A DNA stretch of 64,000 bases from Gammaproteobacteria bacterium. GTDB lineage: Bacteria > Pseudomonadota > Gammaproteobacteria > GCA-001735895. Below are positions 18,112 through 26,736 of the stretch, piece after piece. Each line of letters begins with the position of its first letter. The stretch's first letter is position 1. The translations under genes were made by a program, and so were the position numbers. The stretch covers positions 32,313 through 96,312 of the forward strand of contig JASJCI010000040.1 in assembly GCA_030066085.1 (NCBI GenBank), in the 5' to 3' direction. The notes beneath the pieces were generated by a model. The model had not been told where the DNA came from, did not search any database, and was given only the letters and a program-made list of their open reading frames with translations.

Positions 18112-19844
18112 GCCCCCTGGTCCTGTTTGCCCGCCAGCGTCGGCAGGTCGTCCGGCGGCACGTCGAGGATGCGCAGCGCGTTGCCGATGACTTCCTGGAA
18201 TACCGGTGCGGCAACCACGCCGCCGTAGTAACCGTTTTGTGTCGGCTCGTCGATCATGACCGCCATCACCAGTCGCGGGTTGCTCGCCGGCGCGATACCG
18301 GCGAATACCGATACGTACTCGTCTTCCTGGTAACCGCCGGCGACGCTTTTCCTGGCAGTGCCGGTCTTGCCGGCGATGCGATATCCCGCTACCGCGGCTG
18401 CTTGCGCGGTGCCTTCCGGACCGACCACCTCGGCCATCATGCCGATAAGCTGGCGCGCGGTGCCGGCCTTCATCACGTGGCGCGAAATCTGGTTGGCGGG
18501 AGCCGGCTCCTGCATGCGCAGCAGCAGGCTGAGTTCGGGCAGGCGGCCCTCGTTCGCAATCACCGCGTAGGCACGCGCGAGCTGCGTAATCGTCAGCGAA
18601 ATACCGTAGCCGAAGCCCATGGTGGCGTGGTCCAGCGGCTGCCACTGGGCATGGTGACGAAAGTACCCCGAGGACTCGGCGGGAAAGCCGACGCCGGTGA
18701 TTTCACCGAAGCCGTAGTCGCTGAAGCTTTGCCAGAGTTCGTCACCCTCGAGCGCCATCGCGATGCGCGACGCACCGACATTGCTGGACTTGCGCAGGAT
18801 ACCGGCAAGATCGAGTTCACCGTAGTTGCGCAGGTCCTTGATCGGGTGACCGCTGACCATCATGTAGCCGGGCGAGGTATCGATGCGGCTGCCCGCACGG
18901 TAGCGACCGCGATCGAGCGCGGCGGCGAAGGTAAAGGGTTTGATCACCGAGCCGGGCTCGAACACGTCGGTCAGGGCGCGGTTGCGCAGCTGTTCCGGCG
19001 CCATCGACGCGCGTTGATTCGGGTTGTAGGACGGCTGGTTGACCATCGCCAGGACCTCGCCGTTGTGCGCATCGATCAGCACTGCCGAACCGCCGCTGGC
19101 GGCATGGAACTTGATCGCGCGTGCCAGCGCCCGGTATGCGATGTACTGCAGGCGCATGTCGATGCTGGTGTGCAGGTCATTGCCGGAGCGTGCCGGCAGC
19201 ACCTGCGACAATTCCTCGATTACCTCGCCGTAGCGGTTGCGCACCACGCGCCGCTGGCCGGGTTGCGCGCGCAGGTGGTTTTCATACACCAGCTCGAGAC
19301 CTTCCTGGCCGTTATCGTCGATGTTGGTAAAACCGATCAGGTGCGCGACCACCTCGCCGGCCGGATAATAGCGGTTGTATTCGCGTTGCAGGTATACACC
19401 GGTGACACCGTCGGCGACCCGGCGCGCGAACTCGGGCTCGAGCTGGCGCTTGAGATAGACGAATTCGCGACTGGCGCGCTGTTTCAGCATCGCTACCGTG
19501 TCACGGTAGTCGATCTCCAGCGCGGCGGTGACCCGCTTGAGCGCATCCAGGTTCTGCAGGATCTCGTCCGGGTTGACCCACACCGAATCGACCGGGGTGC
19601 TGATTGCGAGCGGGTTGCCGAAGCGGTCGAGAATCGCGCCGCGGTAAGCGGGTGTCTCGATCGTGCGAATCTGGCGCTGACCGCCCTGGTCGGTGAGAAA
19701 ATCCTGCTCCACCACCTGCAGGTACAGCGCGCGGCCGACCAGGCCCGCGAGCAGCAGCAGCATGACGATCAACACGAAAAAATGACGCGGGCCGAGAAAA
19801 ACCGCCACCGTGTCGCCGTTTTGCGCGGGATTGGTCGCCTTCAT
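18108..19844 (-). CDS. ftsI: Septal transpeptidase FtsI (PBP3)
   Basis: A 578-residue class B penicillin-binding protein that crosslinks septal murein with FtsW. There is a short cytoplasmic tail, one membrane helix (about 20-40), a pedestal domain, then the transpeptidase domain with SxxK (S299-V-I-K302), the SSNVG triad and KTGTARK. The start at 19844 overlaps the ftsL stop by four bases. It is the likely beta-lactam target of this cluster. Confidence 0.97.
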   Translation of the reverse strand: MKATNPAQNGDTVAVFLGPRHFFVLIVMLLLLAGLVGRALYLQVVEQDFLTDQGGQRQIRTIETPAYRGAILDRFGNPLAISTPVDSVWVNPDEILQNLDALKRVTAALEIDYRDTVAMLKQRASREFVYLKRQLEPEFARRVADGVTGVYLQREYNRYYPAGEVVAHLIGFTNIDDNGQEGLELVYENHLRAQPGQRRVVRNRYGEVIEELSQVLPARSGNDLHTSIDMRLQYIAYRALARAIKFHAASGGSAVLIDAHNGEVLAMVNQPSYNPNQRASMAPEQLRNRALTDVFEPGSVIKPFTFAAALDRGRYRAGSRIDTSPGYMMVSGHPIKDLRNYGELDLAGILRKSSNVGASRIAMALEGDELWQSFSDYGFGEITGVGFPAESSGYFRHHAQWQPLDHATMGFGYGISLTITQLARAYAVIANEGRLPELSLLLRMQEPAPANQISRHVMKAGTARQLIGMMAEVVGPEGTAQAAAVAGYRIAGKTGTARKSVAGGYQEDEYVSVFAGIAPASNPRLVMAVMIDEPTQNGYYGGVVAAPVFQEVIGNALRILDVPPDDLPTLAGKQDQGA

Positions 19845-20104
19845 TGCAGACGCACCAGTTCGACGTCTTCGGGCAGGCGCATCTTCAGATCCTTGCGCGC
19901 GCGCGATTCGACGTTGCTGTGGGTTGCCAGGGTGCTGTTCTGCAACTGCAGGCGACCCCATTGAATGACCTGCAGGTCCTGGGCCTTTTGCACCGCGCGC
20001 AGCTCCGCAAACAACACGCGCGATTCATGCTTGACGTAAACGACGGTCAGTGCGCTGCCGACAACCAGAATCACCAGCAGGGAAAACCAGACTCTGATCT
20101 TCAT
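19841..20104 (-). CDS. ftsL: Cell division protein FtsL
   Basis: An 87-residue bitopic protein: short basic N-terminus, one membrane helix (about residues 5-24), then a periplasmic coiled-coil/leucine-zipper region (FAELRAVQKAQDLQVIQWGRLQLQ) and a short tail. It forms the FtsQLB complex that activates FtsWI. Sequence is poorly conserved in this family; identity rests on size, topology and place between rsmH and ftsI. Its ATG overlaps the rsmH stop by one base (TGATG). Confidence 0.93.
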   Translation of the reverse strand: MKIRVWFSLLVILVVGSALTVVYVKHESRVLFAELRAVQKAQDLQVIQWGRLQLQNSTLATHSNVESRARKDLKMRLPEDVELVRLQ

Positions 20105-21039
20105 CAGGCGGCTCGCTCGGCAATTCGCAGCACGGCGCTGCGCGCGCGTGGATTGGCGTCGGTTTCGCTCGCGCTGGCGCGCAGGGCCTTGCCCACCAGG
20201 CGCAGGCGGACCGTCGTATCCAGCTGATCGTCGCGCAGCGGCAGGCCGCGCGGTGGCCGCGCCGGCGTGCTCTCGTCGCGCAAGAAACGCTTGACCAGGC
20301 GATCCTCGAGCGAGTGAAAACTGATGATGACGAGCCGGCCGCCGATGCACAGCAGGTCGATCGCCTGCGCGAGGAAACACTGCAGCTGCTCGAGCTCGCC
20401 GTTGACGTGGATGCGAATGGCCTGGAAGCTGCGCGTTGCGGGGTGGCGGTTGTTTTTCGGCCGCGGCACGCTGTCCGCGATCAGCCGCGCCAGCGTTGCG
20501 GTGTCATCGATCCGCGCCGCGCGGCGATGTTCGTCGATCCGGCGCGCAATGCGACGTGCGTGGCGCTCTTCGCCGTACTCCCAGAGTACGCGCGCAATCT
20601 CGTCGACCTCGGCGTGCGCCAGCCAGTCCGCGGCTGACTCACCCTGCGCCGGGTTCATGCGCATGTCCAGCGGACCCGCCTGCTGGAAACTGAAGCCGCG
20701 TCGCGGATCGTCGAGCTGCGGCGAGGATACGCCGAGATCGAGCAGGATACCGTCGGTCCGTTCGCACCAGCCCAGCCGCTCGAGGTGATGGCGCAGGTTG
20801 CCGAACTCGTCGTGCACGATGGTGACGCGCGGATCGTCGCCGAGCGATATCTGCGCGGCTTCTATGGCACCCGGGTCGCGATCCATCACCAGCAGGCGGC
20901 CGTCGTCGCCGAGCGCCGCCAGCAGCGCCCGCGCATGGCCGCCACGGCCATAGGTGCCGTCGACGTAGCGCCCGGCGGGATTGACCGCCAGGCCGTCGAT
21001 AGCGGCGTCGAGCAGGACCGTCACGTGCGCCCCGCTCAC
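20104..21039 (-). CDS. rsmH: 16S rRNA m4C1402 methyltransferase RsmH (MraW)
   Basis: A 311-residue SAM-dependent enzyme that N4-methylates C1402 of 16S rRNA in the 30S decoding centre. The SAM site reads VDGTYGRGGHARALL, with LDLGVSSPQLDDPRRGFSFQ and RSFQAIRIHVNGELEQL further on. The start is GTG at 21039, giving HVTVLLDAAIDGL at the N-terminus as in the family, and overlaps the mraZ stop by four bases (GTGA). Confidence 0.96.
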   Translation of the reverse strand: MSGAHVTVLLDAAIDGLAVNPAGRYVDGTYGRGGHARALLAALGDDGRLLVMDRDPGAIEAAQISLGDDPRVTIVHDEFGNLRHHLERLGWCERTDGILLDLGVSSPQLDDPRRGFSFQQAGPLDMRMNPAQGESAADWLAHAEVDEIARVLWEYGEERHARRIARRIDEHRRAARIDDTATLARLIADSVPRPKNNRHPATRSFQAIRIHVNGELEQLQCFLAQAIDLLCIGGRLVIISFHSLEDRLVKRFLRDESTPARPPRGLPLRDDQLDTTVRLRLVGKALRASASETDANPRARSAVLRIAERAA

Positions 21040-21494
21040 AGGCTGATCTCCGCCAGCGCGGCCGGCATTTCGTCCTCGGCGCCGTCTTCGAGCCAGATCT
21101 TGATGTGCTTGCTCCAGACTTCCTCGTCCCACAGTTCGAATTTCTTACCCTGCCCGATCAACACGACTTTCTTACCGAGCTGCGCATACTCACGCAGCGG
21201 ATTGGACACGAGCATGCGGCCATTGCCGTCCACCTCGACCTCGGTGGCGTGACCGATCAAGAGACGCTGGATGCGGCGGGTGGTGGGATTGAAGCTCGGC
21301 AGGGCCTCGATCTTGCTTTCGATCTCTTCCCACTCCGGCAGCGGGTAGATCAGCAGGCAGGGCTGGTCGGTATCGATGGTGACAACCATCTGGCTGGCGC
21401 AGGTTTCGGCCAGGCGCTCACGGTAACGCGCGGGCAGTACAATACGCCCTTTAGCGTCCAAAGACAGATTGGATACTCCACGAAACTTATGCAC
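21036..21494 (-). CDS. mraZ: Transcriptional regulator MraZ, first gene of the dcw operon
   Basis: A 152-residue AbrB-fold protein with the two tandem DxxxR motifs of MraZ: LDAKGRIVLPARYRE at 12-26 and VDGNGRMLVSNPLREYA. In E. coli, MraZ binds GTGGG-type repeats upstream of its own gene and represses the dcw operon. Matching 10-bp repeats lie 17-46 bases upstream here. The start codon is GTG (21492-21494); no strong Shine-Dalgarno sequence is seen, which fits low expression. Confidence 0.96.
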   Translation of the reverse strand: MHKFRGVSNLSLDAKGRIVLPARYRERLAETCASQMVVTIDTDQPCLLIYPLPEWEEIESKIEALPSFNPTTRRIQRLLIGHATEVEVDGNGRMLVSNPLREYAQLGKKVVLIGQGKKFELWDEEVWSKHIKIWLEDGAEDEMPAALAEISL

Positions 21495-21510
21495 GTCTAA
21501 CCCGATTTAT

Positions 21511-21540
21511 GCCACTTTGTGACACTTTAACCCACTTACA
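21511..21540 (-). promoter_or_regulatory. MraZ operator: three 10-bp direct repeats
   Basis: On the minus strand the sequence reads AAGTGGGTTA, AAGTGTCACA, AAGTGGCATA as three back-to-back 10-base repeats with the core GTGKS. One helical turn spacing and the GTGGG core match the known MraZ box arrangement, and they sit between the predicted promoter and the mraZ start. Autoregulation is inferred. Confidence 0.8.
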
Positions 21541-21545
21541 GACAC

Positions 21546-21573
21546 AATATGGCTGATTTTAACCACAAGTCAA
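21546..21573 (-). promoter_or_regulatory. Candidate sigma-70 promoter of the dcw operon
   Basis: On the minus strand TTGACT (21568-21573) is a good -35 element, and CATATT (21546-21551) lies 16 bases downstream as a weak -10; TATTGT at 18 bases is an alternative. A start near 21538 would place the MraZ boxes at the beginning of the transcript, so bound MraZ would block it. Confidence 0.5.
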
Positions 21574-21754
21574 GTAAAAATGGGACCTCGAAACAGGGTC
21601 TTTTCGTAGTTACGTCAATAACTTAGCCAGACTCCTCCGAAGAGCGGCCAAATTTGTGTCGCTAAAACGGTTACTTAGGATTGGCACTTAAAGTAAAACA
21701 TTAACTTGAGGCCAATTTTGTGGCATTTTGCACAAAATTCGGCGCGCAAATGGA

Positions 21755-21784
21755 CGAAGGGGTGCGCGTTTGCGCACCCCTTCG
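21755..21784 (-). terminator. 13-bp perfect hairpin after RNase P RNA
   Basis: CGAAGGGGTGCGC (21755-21767), loop GTTT, GCGCACCCCTTCG (21772-21784). It lies just beyond the 3' end of rnpB on its strand. The bases after it (TCCATTTG) are only weakly U-rich, so termination or 3' processing are both possible. Confidence 0.65.
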
Positions 21785-21790
21785 CGAGAC

Positions 21791-22128
21791 GAGTCAGCCT
21801 GTAAGCCGGGTTCTGTCGTGGATAATCATTCATCTGGACCGGGAGTCACCTCCCGGCCTCGAGCGACCAACCCGAAAACGGCGCGGGCCACGCCATGGTT
21901 TTCCTATTTGGTCTTGCTCCGGGTGGGGTTTACCCTGCCGCTCCCGTTACCGGTCGCGCGGTGCGCTCTTACCGCACCATTTCACCCTTACCGACCGAGG
22001 CCGGCGGTATACTTTCTGTTGCACTGGCCGTAGGCTCGCGCCCCCCAGACGTTATCTGGCACCCTGCCCTGCGGAGCCCGGACTTTCCTCCAGTCCCCGC
22101 GGGGACCAGCGATTATCCGGCCGACTCG
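21791..22128 (-). ncRNA. rnpB: RNase P RNA, bacterial class A
   Basis: The catalytic RNA that removes 5' leaders from pre-tRNAs. Read on the minus strand, the near-universal block AGGAAAGTCCGGGCTCC occurs around 22073-22089, followed by GCAGGGTGCCAG, CCAGTGCAACAGA, and the 3' motif GACAGAACCCGGCTTA around 21800-21815. The ends pair into helix P1: GAGTCGGCC at the 5' end with GGCTGACTC at 21791-21799 (one G-U). Length of about 338 bases fits type A. Ends are given from P1 and may be off by a few bases. Confidence 0.96.
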
Positions 22129-22134
22129 GCGCGA

Positions 22135-22446
22135 TTATACCGCAGGCGGCTGCTGGTGAAAGCTGAGCTGGCGCAACAGCGTGAATTTCTCGTCCCCCAT
22201 CAGGAAGGGGCGCAACTCATCGAGCAGCTGCTGGCGCGCGCGCGAGTTGACCCAGCGCTGCCAGGCATCCTCGCTGGTCCAGCTGGCGATCACCTGGTAG
22301 CGATTGGGCCGGTGGATTTCGACCAGCGATTCACCCGATACGTAGCCCTGGGCGGATTCCATCACCCCCAGCAGGCGGACGATGGTCTCCTCGTAAAATC
22401 TTTCCAGCCCCTCGGCGACCTCGCGCTCGATGATGACCCTGATCAA
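22135..22446 (-). CDS. Antibiotic biosynthesis monooxygenase (ABM) fold protein
   Basis: A 103-residue protein of the ferredoxin-like ABM superfamily, seen in GYVSGESLVEIHRPNRYQVIASW and the following EDAWQRWVNSRARQ. Members include heme-degrading and quinone-oxidising monooxygenases, but substrate cannot be told here. The start is taken as TTG at 22446 because GGGAGG lies five bases upstream; the ATG at 22527 would add residues without homology. It is divergent from the AOR operon with 101 bases between. Confidence 0.75.
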   Translation of the reverse strand: MIRVIIEREVAEGLERFYEETIVRLLGVMESAQGYVSGESLVEIHRPNRYQVIASWTSEDAWQRWVNSRARQQLLDELRPFLMGDEKFTLLRQLSFHQQPPAV

Positions 22447-22547
22447 GATTGCCTCCCACCGGCTCGATTCGCCGGCAACGTGTTCTAAAACATCGACGCA
22501 GCATATACAATCGTGCCCATAACACAATAATCATCGGAGGCATGCAG

Positions 22548-24368
22548 ATGACCTGGCACCAACAGATCTTGCGGGTAAACCTGAGCACCGGAACCTGCAC
22601 CAGGGAACCGCTCAACATGGAGTGGGCCGAGGCATATCTTGGATCACGCGGGCTCGGCAGCAAGTACCTGTACGAGGAGATGGATCCAAAGGCAGATTCG
22701 CTCTCTCCCGACAACAAGCTGATTTTCGCCACCGGCCCGCTGACCGGCACCAACGCCTCCACCAGTGGCCGTTACACGGTCATCTGCAAGGGCGCGTTGA
22801 CCGATGCGATCGCCTGCTCGAATTCCGGCGGCAAGTTCGGCGGCGAGCTCAAGAATGCCGGCTACGACATGCTGATCATCGAGGGCAAGTCGGACAAGCC
22901 GGTTTACCTGCACATCGAGGACGACAAGGTCGAAATTTGCGATGCCGCCGAAATCTGGGGCAAGACCGTGTGGGAAACCGAGGATATCCTGGCGGCGAAA
23001 TACCGCGATCCGCTGATGCGTTTCGCCGGTATCGGCCAGGCCGGCGAAAACCTGTGCCGTTACGCCTGCGTGGTCAACGACAAGCATCGCGCCGCCGGTC
23101 GCTCCGGCGTCGGCGCCGTGATGGGCTCGAAGAATCTCAAGACCATCGCCGTGCGCGGCAACAAGGGCACCCCGGTCAAGGATCCGAAGGCAACCTTCCA
23201 GATCATCAGCAAGGTCAACGCGCGCATGGACGATCGCGAGGGCATGGCGCGCGACGGCACGCTGGCGATGATGGACGTCACCAACGGTTTCGGCAGCCTG
23301 CCGACGCGCAACAACCGCAGCGTGCGCTTCGAGGGAGCCAACAAGCTCAATCCCGAGGCAATGCACACGCCGAACGAGAACGGCCATACCAATATCGTGC
23401 AGAACGGCGCCTGTTTCGGCTGTACCATCGGCTGCGGCCGCATCTGCAAGATCGATCCGAACCACTGGTCGGTCAAGGACCGGCCGGAGTACCAGGGCGC
23501 TTCCGGCGGCCTCGAGTACGAGACCGCCTACGCGCTCGGCTCGGCTTGCGGTGTCGACGACATCGACGCGGCGACCTTCGCCGGCTTCATCTGCAACGAG
23601 TACGGCATGGACCCGATCTCGCTCGGCGGCTCGATCGCGGCGGCAATGGAACTGTTCGACATCGGCGCGATCGACGAAAATATCACCGGCGGCATCAAGC
23701 TCGAGTTCGGCAACGCGCGCGCCCTGTGCGAAATCGCCGAACTCGCCGGCAAGGGCGAGGGTTTCGGCGCCGACGTCGCGATGGGTTCCAGGCGCCTGTG
23801 CGAGAAATACGGTCATCCGGACCTCGCGATGGTCGTCAAGGGCCAGGAATTTGCCGCCTACGACGGGCGTTCGATGCAGGGCATGGGCCTGGCCTACGCC
23901 ACCAGCAACCGCGGCGCCTGCCACCTGCGCGCCGACCCCTACGGTCACGACTTCGAAACTACCGAGATTGCCGGCAAGGCCGAAATCGTGCGCGACACCC
24001 AGCGTGATGTCGCCTTTCTCGACTCCAGCGGCCTGTGCCTGTTCCCCGGCGGCTGCGGCTGGACCCTGGCGGACTACCGCGAACTGGTCGACGCGGTGAC
24101 CGACTCCGACTGGTCGAGCGAAGAGCGCATGGCCGAAACCGGCGAACGCATCTGGGTCATGGAGCGCATGTTCAACCTGAGAGCCGGCCTGAGCAAGGCC
24201 GACGACACGTTGCCGAAACGTATCCTCGAGGAGCCGGCCGATGTCGGCACCGGCAAGGGACTGGTATGCAGGCTCGACGAGATGCTGCCGGAGTATTACC
24301 AGCTCTGCGGCTACGACGCGGACGGCGTGCCGACCAAAGAGACCCTGGACAGGCTCGGTCTCAGCTAG
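22548..24368 (+). CDS. Aldehyde ferredoxin oxidoreductase family protein (tungsten/molybdenum bis-pyranopterin enzyme)
   Basis: A 606-residue AOR, the length of archaeal AORs. The N-terminal domain has ILRVNLSTG, ATGPLTGTNASTSGRY and SGGKFGGELKNAGYDMLIIEGK, and then HRAAGRSGVGAVMGSKNLKTIAVRG, which shapes the pterin sites. The [4Fe-4S] ligands are C289-x2-C292-x3-C296 (ACFGCTIGCG) with C497 (DSSGLCLF) as the likely fourth. There is no Tat signal, so it is cytoplasmic. GGAGG lies seven bases before the ATG at 22548. A MoaD-like gene follows six bases after the stop. The substrate (aldehyde, or a carboxylate in reverse) and electron partner are unknown; no ferredoxin-like subunit is adjacent. 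Confidence 0.92.
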   Translation: MTWHQQILRVNLSTGTCTREPLNMEWAEAYLGSRGLGSKYLYEEMDPKADSLSPDNKLIFATGPLTGTNASTSGRYTVICKGALTDAIACSNSGGKFGGELKNAGYDMLIIEGKSDKPVYLHIEDDKVEICDAAEIWGKTVWETEDILAAKYRDPLMRFAGIGQAGENLCRYACVVNDKHRAAGRSGVGAVMGSKNLKTIAVRGNKGTPVKDPKATFQIISKVNARMDDREGMARDGTLAMMDVTNGFGSLPTRNNRSVRFEGANKLNPEAMHTPNENGHTNIVQNGACFGCTIGCGRICKIDPNHWSVKDRPEYQGASGGLEYETAYALGSACGVDDIDAATFAGFICNEYGMDPISLGGSIAAAMELFDIGAIDENITGGIKLEFGNARALCEIAELAGKGEGFGADVAMGSRRLCEKYGHPDLAMVVKGQEFAAYDGRSMQGMGLAYATSNRGACHLRADPYGHDFETTEIAGKAEIVRDTQRDVAFLDSSGLCLFPGGCGWTLADYRELVDAVTDSDWSSEERMAETGERIWVMERMFNLRAGLSKADDTLPKRILEEPADVGTGKGLVCRLDEMLPEYYQLCGYDADGVPTKETLDRLGLS

Positions 24369-24374
24369 CCAGCG

Positions 24375-24626
24375 GTGGAACTCACGGTCACGCTGTTCGG
24401 CGCGCTGCGCCATCACCTGCCGCCGGGCAGCGCTTTCAACAAGTGCCAGGTCAGTCTCGCCGCAGGCGCCAGCCTGGGCGACCTGCTGGCGGCACTGCCG
24501 CTGCCGGCGGACACCGCCTACATGGTGCTGTTGAACGACGAAAAGGTGCAGGCCGAGAACTTCAGCGCAATCAAGGTTACTACCGAAGACAGCATCGTCT
24601 TGCTGCCACCGATCAAGGGCGGCTGA
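24375..24626 (+). CDS. MoaD/ThiS-family small sulfur carrier
   Basis: An 83-residue beta-grasp protein that begins VTLFGALRHHLPPG and ends in the diagnostic C-terminal Gly-Gly (PPIKGG), the residue that is adenylated and thiocarboxylated in MoaD/ThiS. The start is GTG. Such genes often follow AOR genes and are thought to serve pterin-cofactor sulfuration for that enzyme, which is the likely role here. The N-terminal half is more divergent than in housekeeping MoaD. Confidence 0.88.
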   Translation: MELTVTLFGALRHHLPPGSAFNKCQVSLAAGASLGDLLAALPLPADTAYMVLLNDEKVQAENFSAIKVTTEDSIVLLPPIKGG

Positions 24627-24633
24627 TTTTGCG

Positions 24634-25227
24634 GTGAAATTCACACTGCTGGCCGCTGCCCTGCTCCTGTCGAGTGCGGCGTCGAGGGCGGCGCCGGTCG
24701 AGGACGTCCAGCCAAAATGGCGCACGCCCTATGATCTCTACCTGACGCCGCGCGAAGCCTGGGAAATGAAGCAGGAACAGGTTGATCGGGTGTTACTGGT
24801 CGACGTGCGTACTCGCGGCGAGGTCAAGTATATCGGTATCGCAGACGCGGTCGACGCGCACATCCCGGTGCGCTTTCTGCGCGACGACTATGCATGGAGC
24901 GAGAAATCCAGCACTTACCGCACGCGCGAAAATCCCGACTTCGTCGCCGCGGTGGAACGCCTGCTGGCCGCACGCGGGCAGGATCGGTCCACCCCGGTTA
25001 TCCTGATGTGTCAGTCCGGATCGCGCGTACCGGCCGCGGCGCGCCTGCTGCATGCAGCCGGGTTCGACAGGGTCTATACCCAGTACCAGGGATTCGAGGG
25101 TATCAAGGCAAAAGACGGCCCGCGCAAGGGGCAGCGCGTGGTCAACGGCTGGAAGAACGCGAACCTGCCCTGGTCCTACAGGCTCGACCCGGCAAAGATG
25201 TATTTCAATTTCGCGCCGCCGGAATAA
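24634..25227 (+). CDS. Secreted rhodanese-like protein
   Basis: A 197-residue protein with a signal peptide (about residues 1-19, cleaved near SRA-APVED) and one rhodanese domain: VLLVDVRTRGEV, DAHIPVRFL and the active-site loop MCQSGSR, with Cys as the persulfide nucleophile. The C-terminal tail (GWKNANLPWSY) is typical of small periplasmic rhodaneses. The start is GTG at 24634, seven bases after the MoaD gene stop, so it is in the AOR operon. A periplasmic enzyme cannot directly feed a cytoplasmic cofactor pathway, so its link to the AOR is unclear. Confidence 0.85.
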   Translation: MKFTLLAAALLLSSAASRAAPVEDVQPKWRTPYDLYLTPREAWEMKQEQVDRVLLVDVRTRGEVKYIGIADAVDAHIPVRFLRDDYAWSEKSSTYRTRENPDFVAAVERLLAARGQDRSTPVILMCQSGSRVPAAARLLHAAGFDRVYTQYQGFEGIKAKDGPRKGQRVVNGWKNANLPWSYRLDPAKMYFNFAPPE

Positions 25228-25242
25228 CTCCGACGGGCCTGC

Positions 25243-26736
25243 TCAGTCCGGCACCGACTCGGAGCGCGTGATCTCGCCGCCGGCGTCGATGGTATCCATG
25301 CGCACATCGAAACCCCACAGGCGATGCAGGTGCTTGAGTACTTCGACGCTGGTTTCCGCCAGCGGGACGTTGTTGTGCAGCACGTGGCGCAGCGTCAGCG
25401 TACGATCGCCACGAATATCGGCGTTGTAGATCTGGATGTTGGGCTCGTTCATGCTCAGGTTGTACTGGTTGGAGAGCACGTGCCGGATATGTCGGTAGCC
25501 ATCGTCGTTGTGGATCGACGTGACCTCGAGTTCGCTCTGCTCCTCGTCGTCGAGAATCGAAAACAGTTTGAAGTCCCGGATCAGTCGCGGCGACAGGAAC
25601 TGTGATATGAAACTCTCGTCCTTGAAGTTGCGCATCGCGAAGTCGAGCGTTTGCTGCCAGTCCGAGCCGGCGATATCGGGAAACCACCTGCGGTCCTCGT
25701 CATCGGGATCGGTGCAGATGCGCTTGATGTCGGTCATCATCGCGTAACCCAGCGCATAAGGATTGATGCCGCTGAAGTACGGGCTGTCGAAGTCCGGTTG
25801 CGATACCACGTTGGTGTGGCTCTGGATAAACTCGAGCATGAAGCCGTCGGTCACCTTGCCGCGATCGTAGAGCGCGTTCATGATGTGGTAGTGCCAGAAG
25901 CAGGCCCAGCCCTCGTTCATGACCTGGGTCTGGCGCTGCGGGTAGAAATACTGGCCGATCTTGCGCACGATACGCACGATTTCACGCTGCCATGGCTCCA
26001 GCAGCGGCGCGTTCTTTTCGATGAAATAGAGAATGTTTTCCTGCGGCTCTTCCGGGAAGTTGATCTTCGCGGCCGCCTCCTGCTCGGCTTCCTTGCGCGG
26101 TACGGTGCGGTACCACAGGTCGTTGACCTGCGACTGCAGGTATTCCTCGCGCTCCTTGAGCCGTTTCTGTTCCTCGCGCATCGACACCGGGTAAGGCCGC
26201 TTGTAGCGATCGACGCCGTGATTTTGCAGCGCGTGGCAGGAATCGAGCAGGTTTTCGACTTCTTCGATCCCGTAGCGTTCCTCGCAATCGCTGACGTAAC
26301 GCTTGGCGAATACCAGGTAATCGATGATTGCCTCGGCATCAGTCCAGGCGCGGAACAGGTAGTTGCCCTTGAAGAACGAGTTGTGGCCGAAACTGGCATG
26401 GGCGATGACCAGTGCCTGCATCATCATCGTGTTTTCTTCCATCAGGTAGGCAATACACGGATTGGAGTTGATGACGATCTCGTAGGCCAGCCCCATGTGC
26501 CCGCGGCGGTACTGCTGTTCGTTCTTGATGAAGTGTTTACCGAAGGACCAGTGACTATAGCCGATCGGCATGCCGACACTGGCATAGGCGTCGAGCATTT
26601 GCTCGGCGGTAATCAGCTCGATCTGGTTCGGGTAGGTGTCGAGCGCGTACTCCTCGGCGATATTGGCGATTTCGTCGTGGTATTGCTCGATCAGCTCGAA
26701 GGTCCACTCGGCACCGGTCGATATCGGTTTACTCAT
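25243..26736 (-). CDS. SpoVR family protein (YcgB-like)
   Basis: A 497-residue soluble protein with the SpoVR marks: [20 protein letters not shown] near the N-terminus, SYGHWSFGK-like [29 protein letters not shown], and [18 protein letters not shown], whose histidines and acidic residues look metal-binding. Function is not established outside Bacillus spore cortex work and E. coli stress studies. Its start overlaps the DUF444 gene by four bases. It forms the conserved trio with PrkA and YeaH. Confidence 0.95.
   Translation of the reverse strand: MSKPISTGAEWTFELIEQYHDEIANIAEEYALDTYPNQIELITAEQMLDAYASVGMPIGYSHWSFGKHFIKNEQQYRRGHMGLAYEIVINSNPCIAYLMEENTMMMQALVIAHASFGHNSFFKGNYLFRAWTDAEAIIDYLVFAKRYVSDCEERYGIEEVENLLDSCHALQNHGVDRYKRPYPVSMREEQKRLKEREEYLQSQVNDLWYRTVPRKEAEQEAAAKINFPEEPQENILYFIEKNAPLLEPWQREIVRIVRKIGQYFYPQRQTQVMNEGWACFWHYHIMNALYDRGKVTDGFMLEFIQSHTNVVSQPDFDSPYFSGINPYALGYAMMTDIKRICTDPDDEDRRWFPDIAGSDWQQTLDFAMRNFKDESFISQFLSPRLIRDFKLFSILDDEEQSELEVTSIHNDDGYRHIRHVLSNQYNLSMNEPNIQIYNADIRGDRTLTLRHVLHNNVPLAETSVEVLKHLHRLWGFDVRMDTIDAGGEITRSESVPD

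Noticed and set aside
16588..18645. Longer murE frame beginning inside ftsI
   Set aside because: The added residues are a shadow of ftsI; conserved MurE sequence starts at 18111.
21720..22488. Several plus-strand ORFs across the mraZ-rnpB region
   Set aside because: They cover the RNase P RNA gene antisense and the ABM gene, and their length comes from the GC-rich RNA sequence.
22644..24725. 693-codon minus-strand ORF opposite the AOR gene
   Set aside because: It is a mirror frame of a high-GC gene; the plus strand carries unmistakable AOR motifs.
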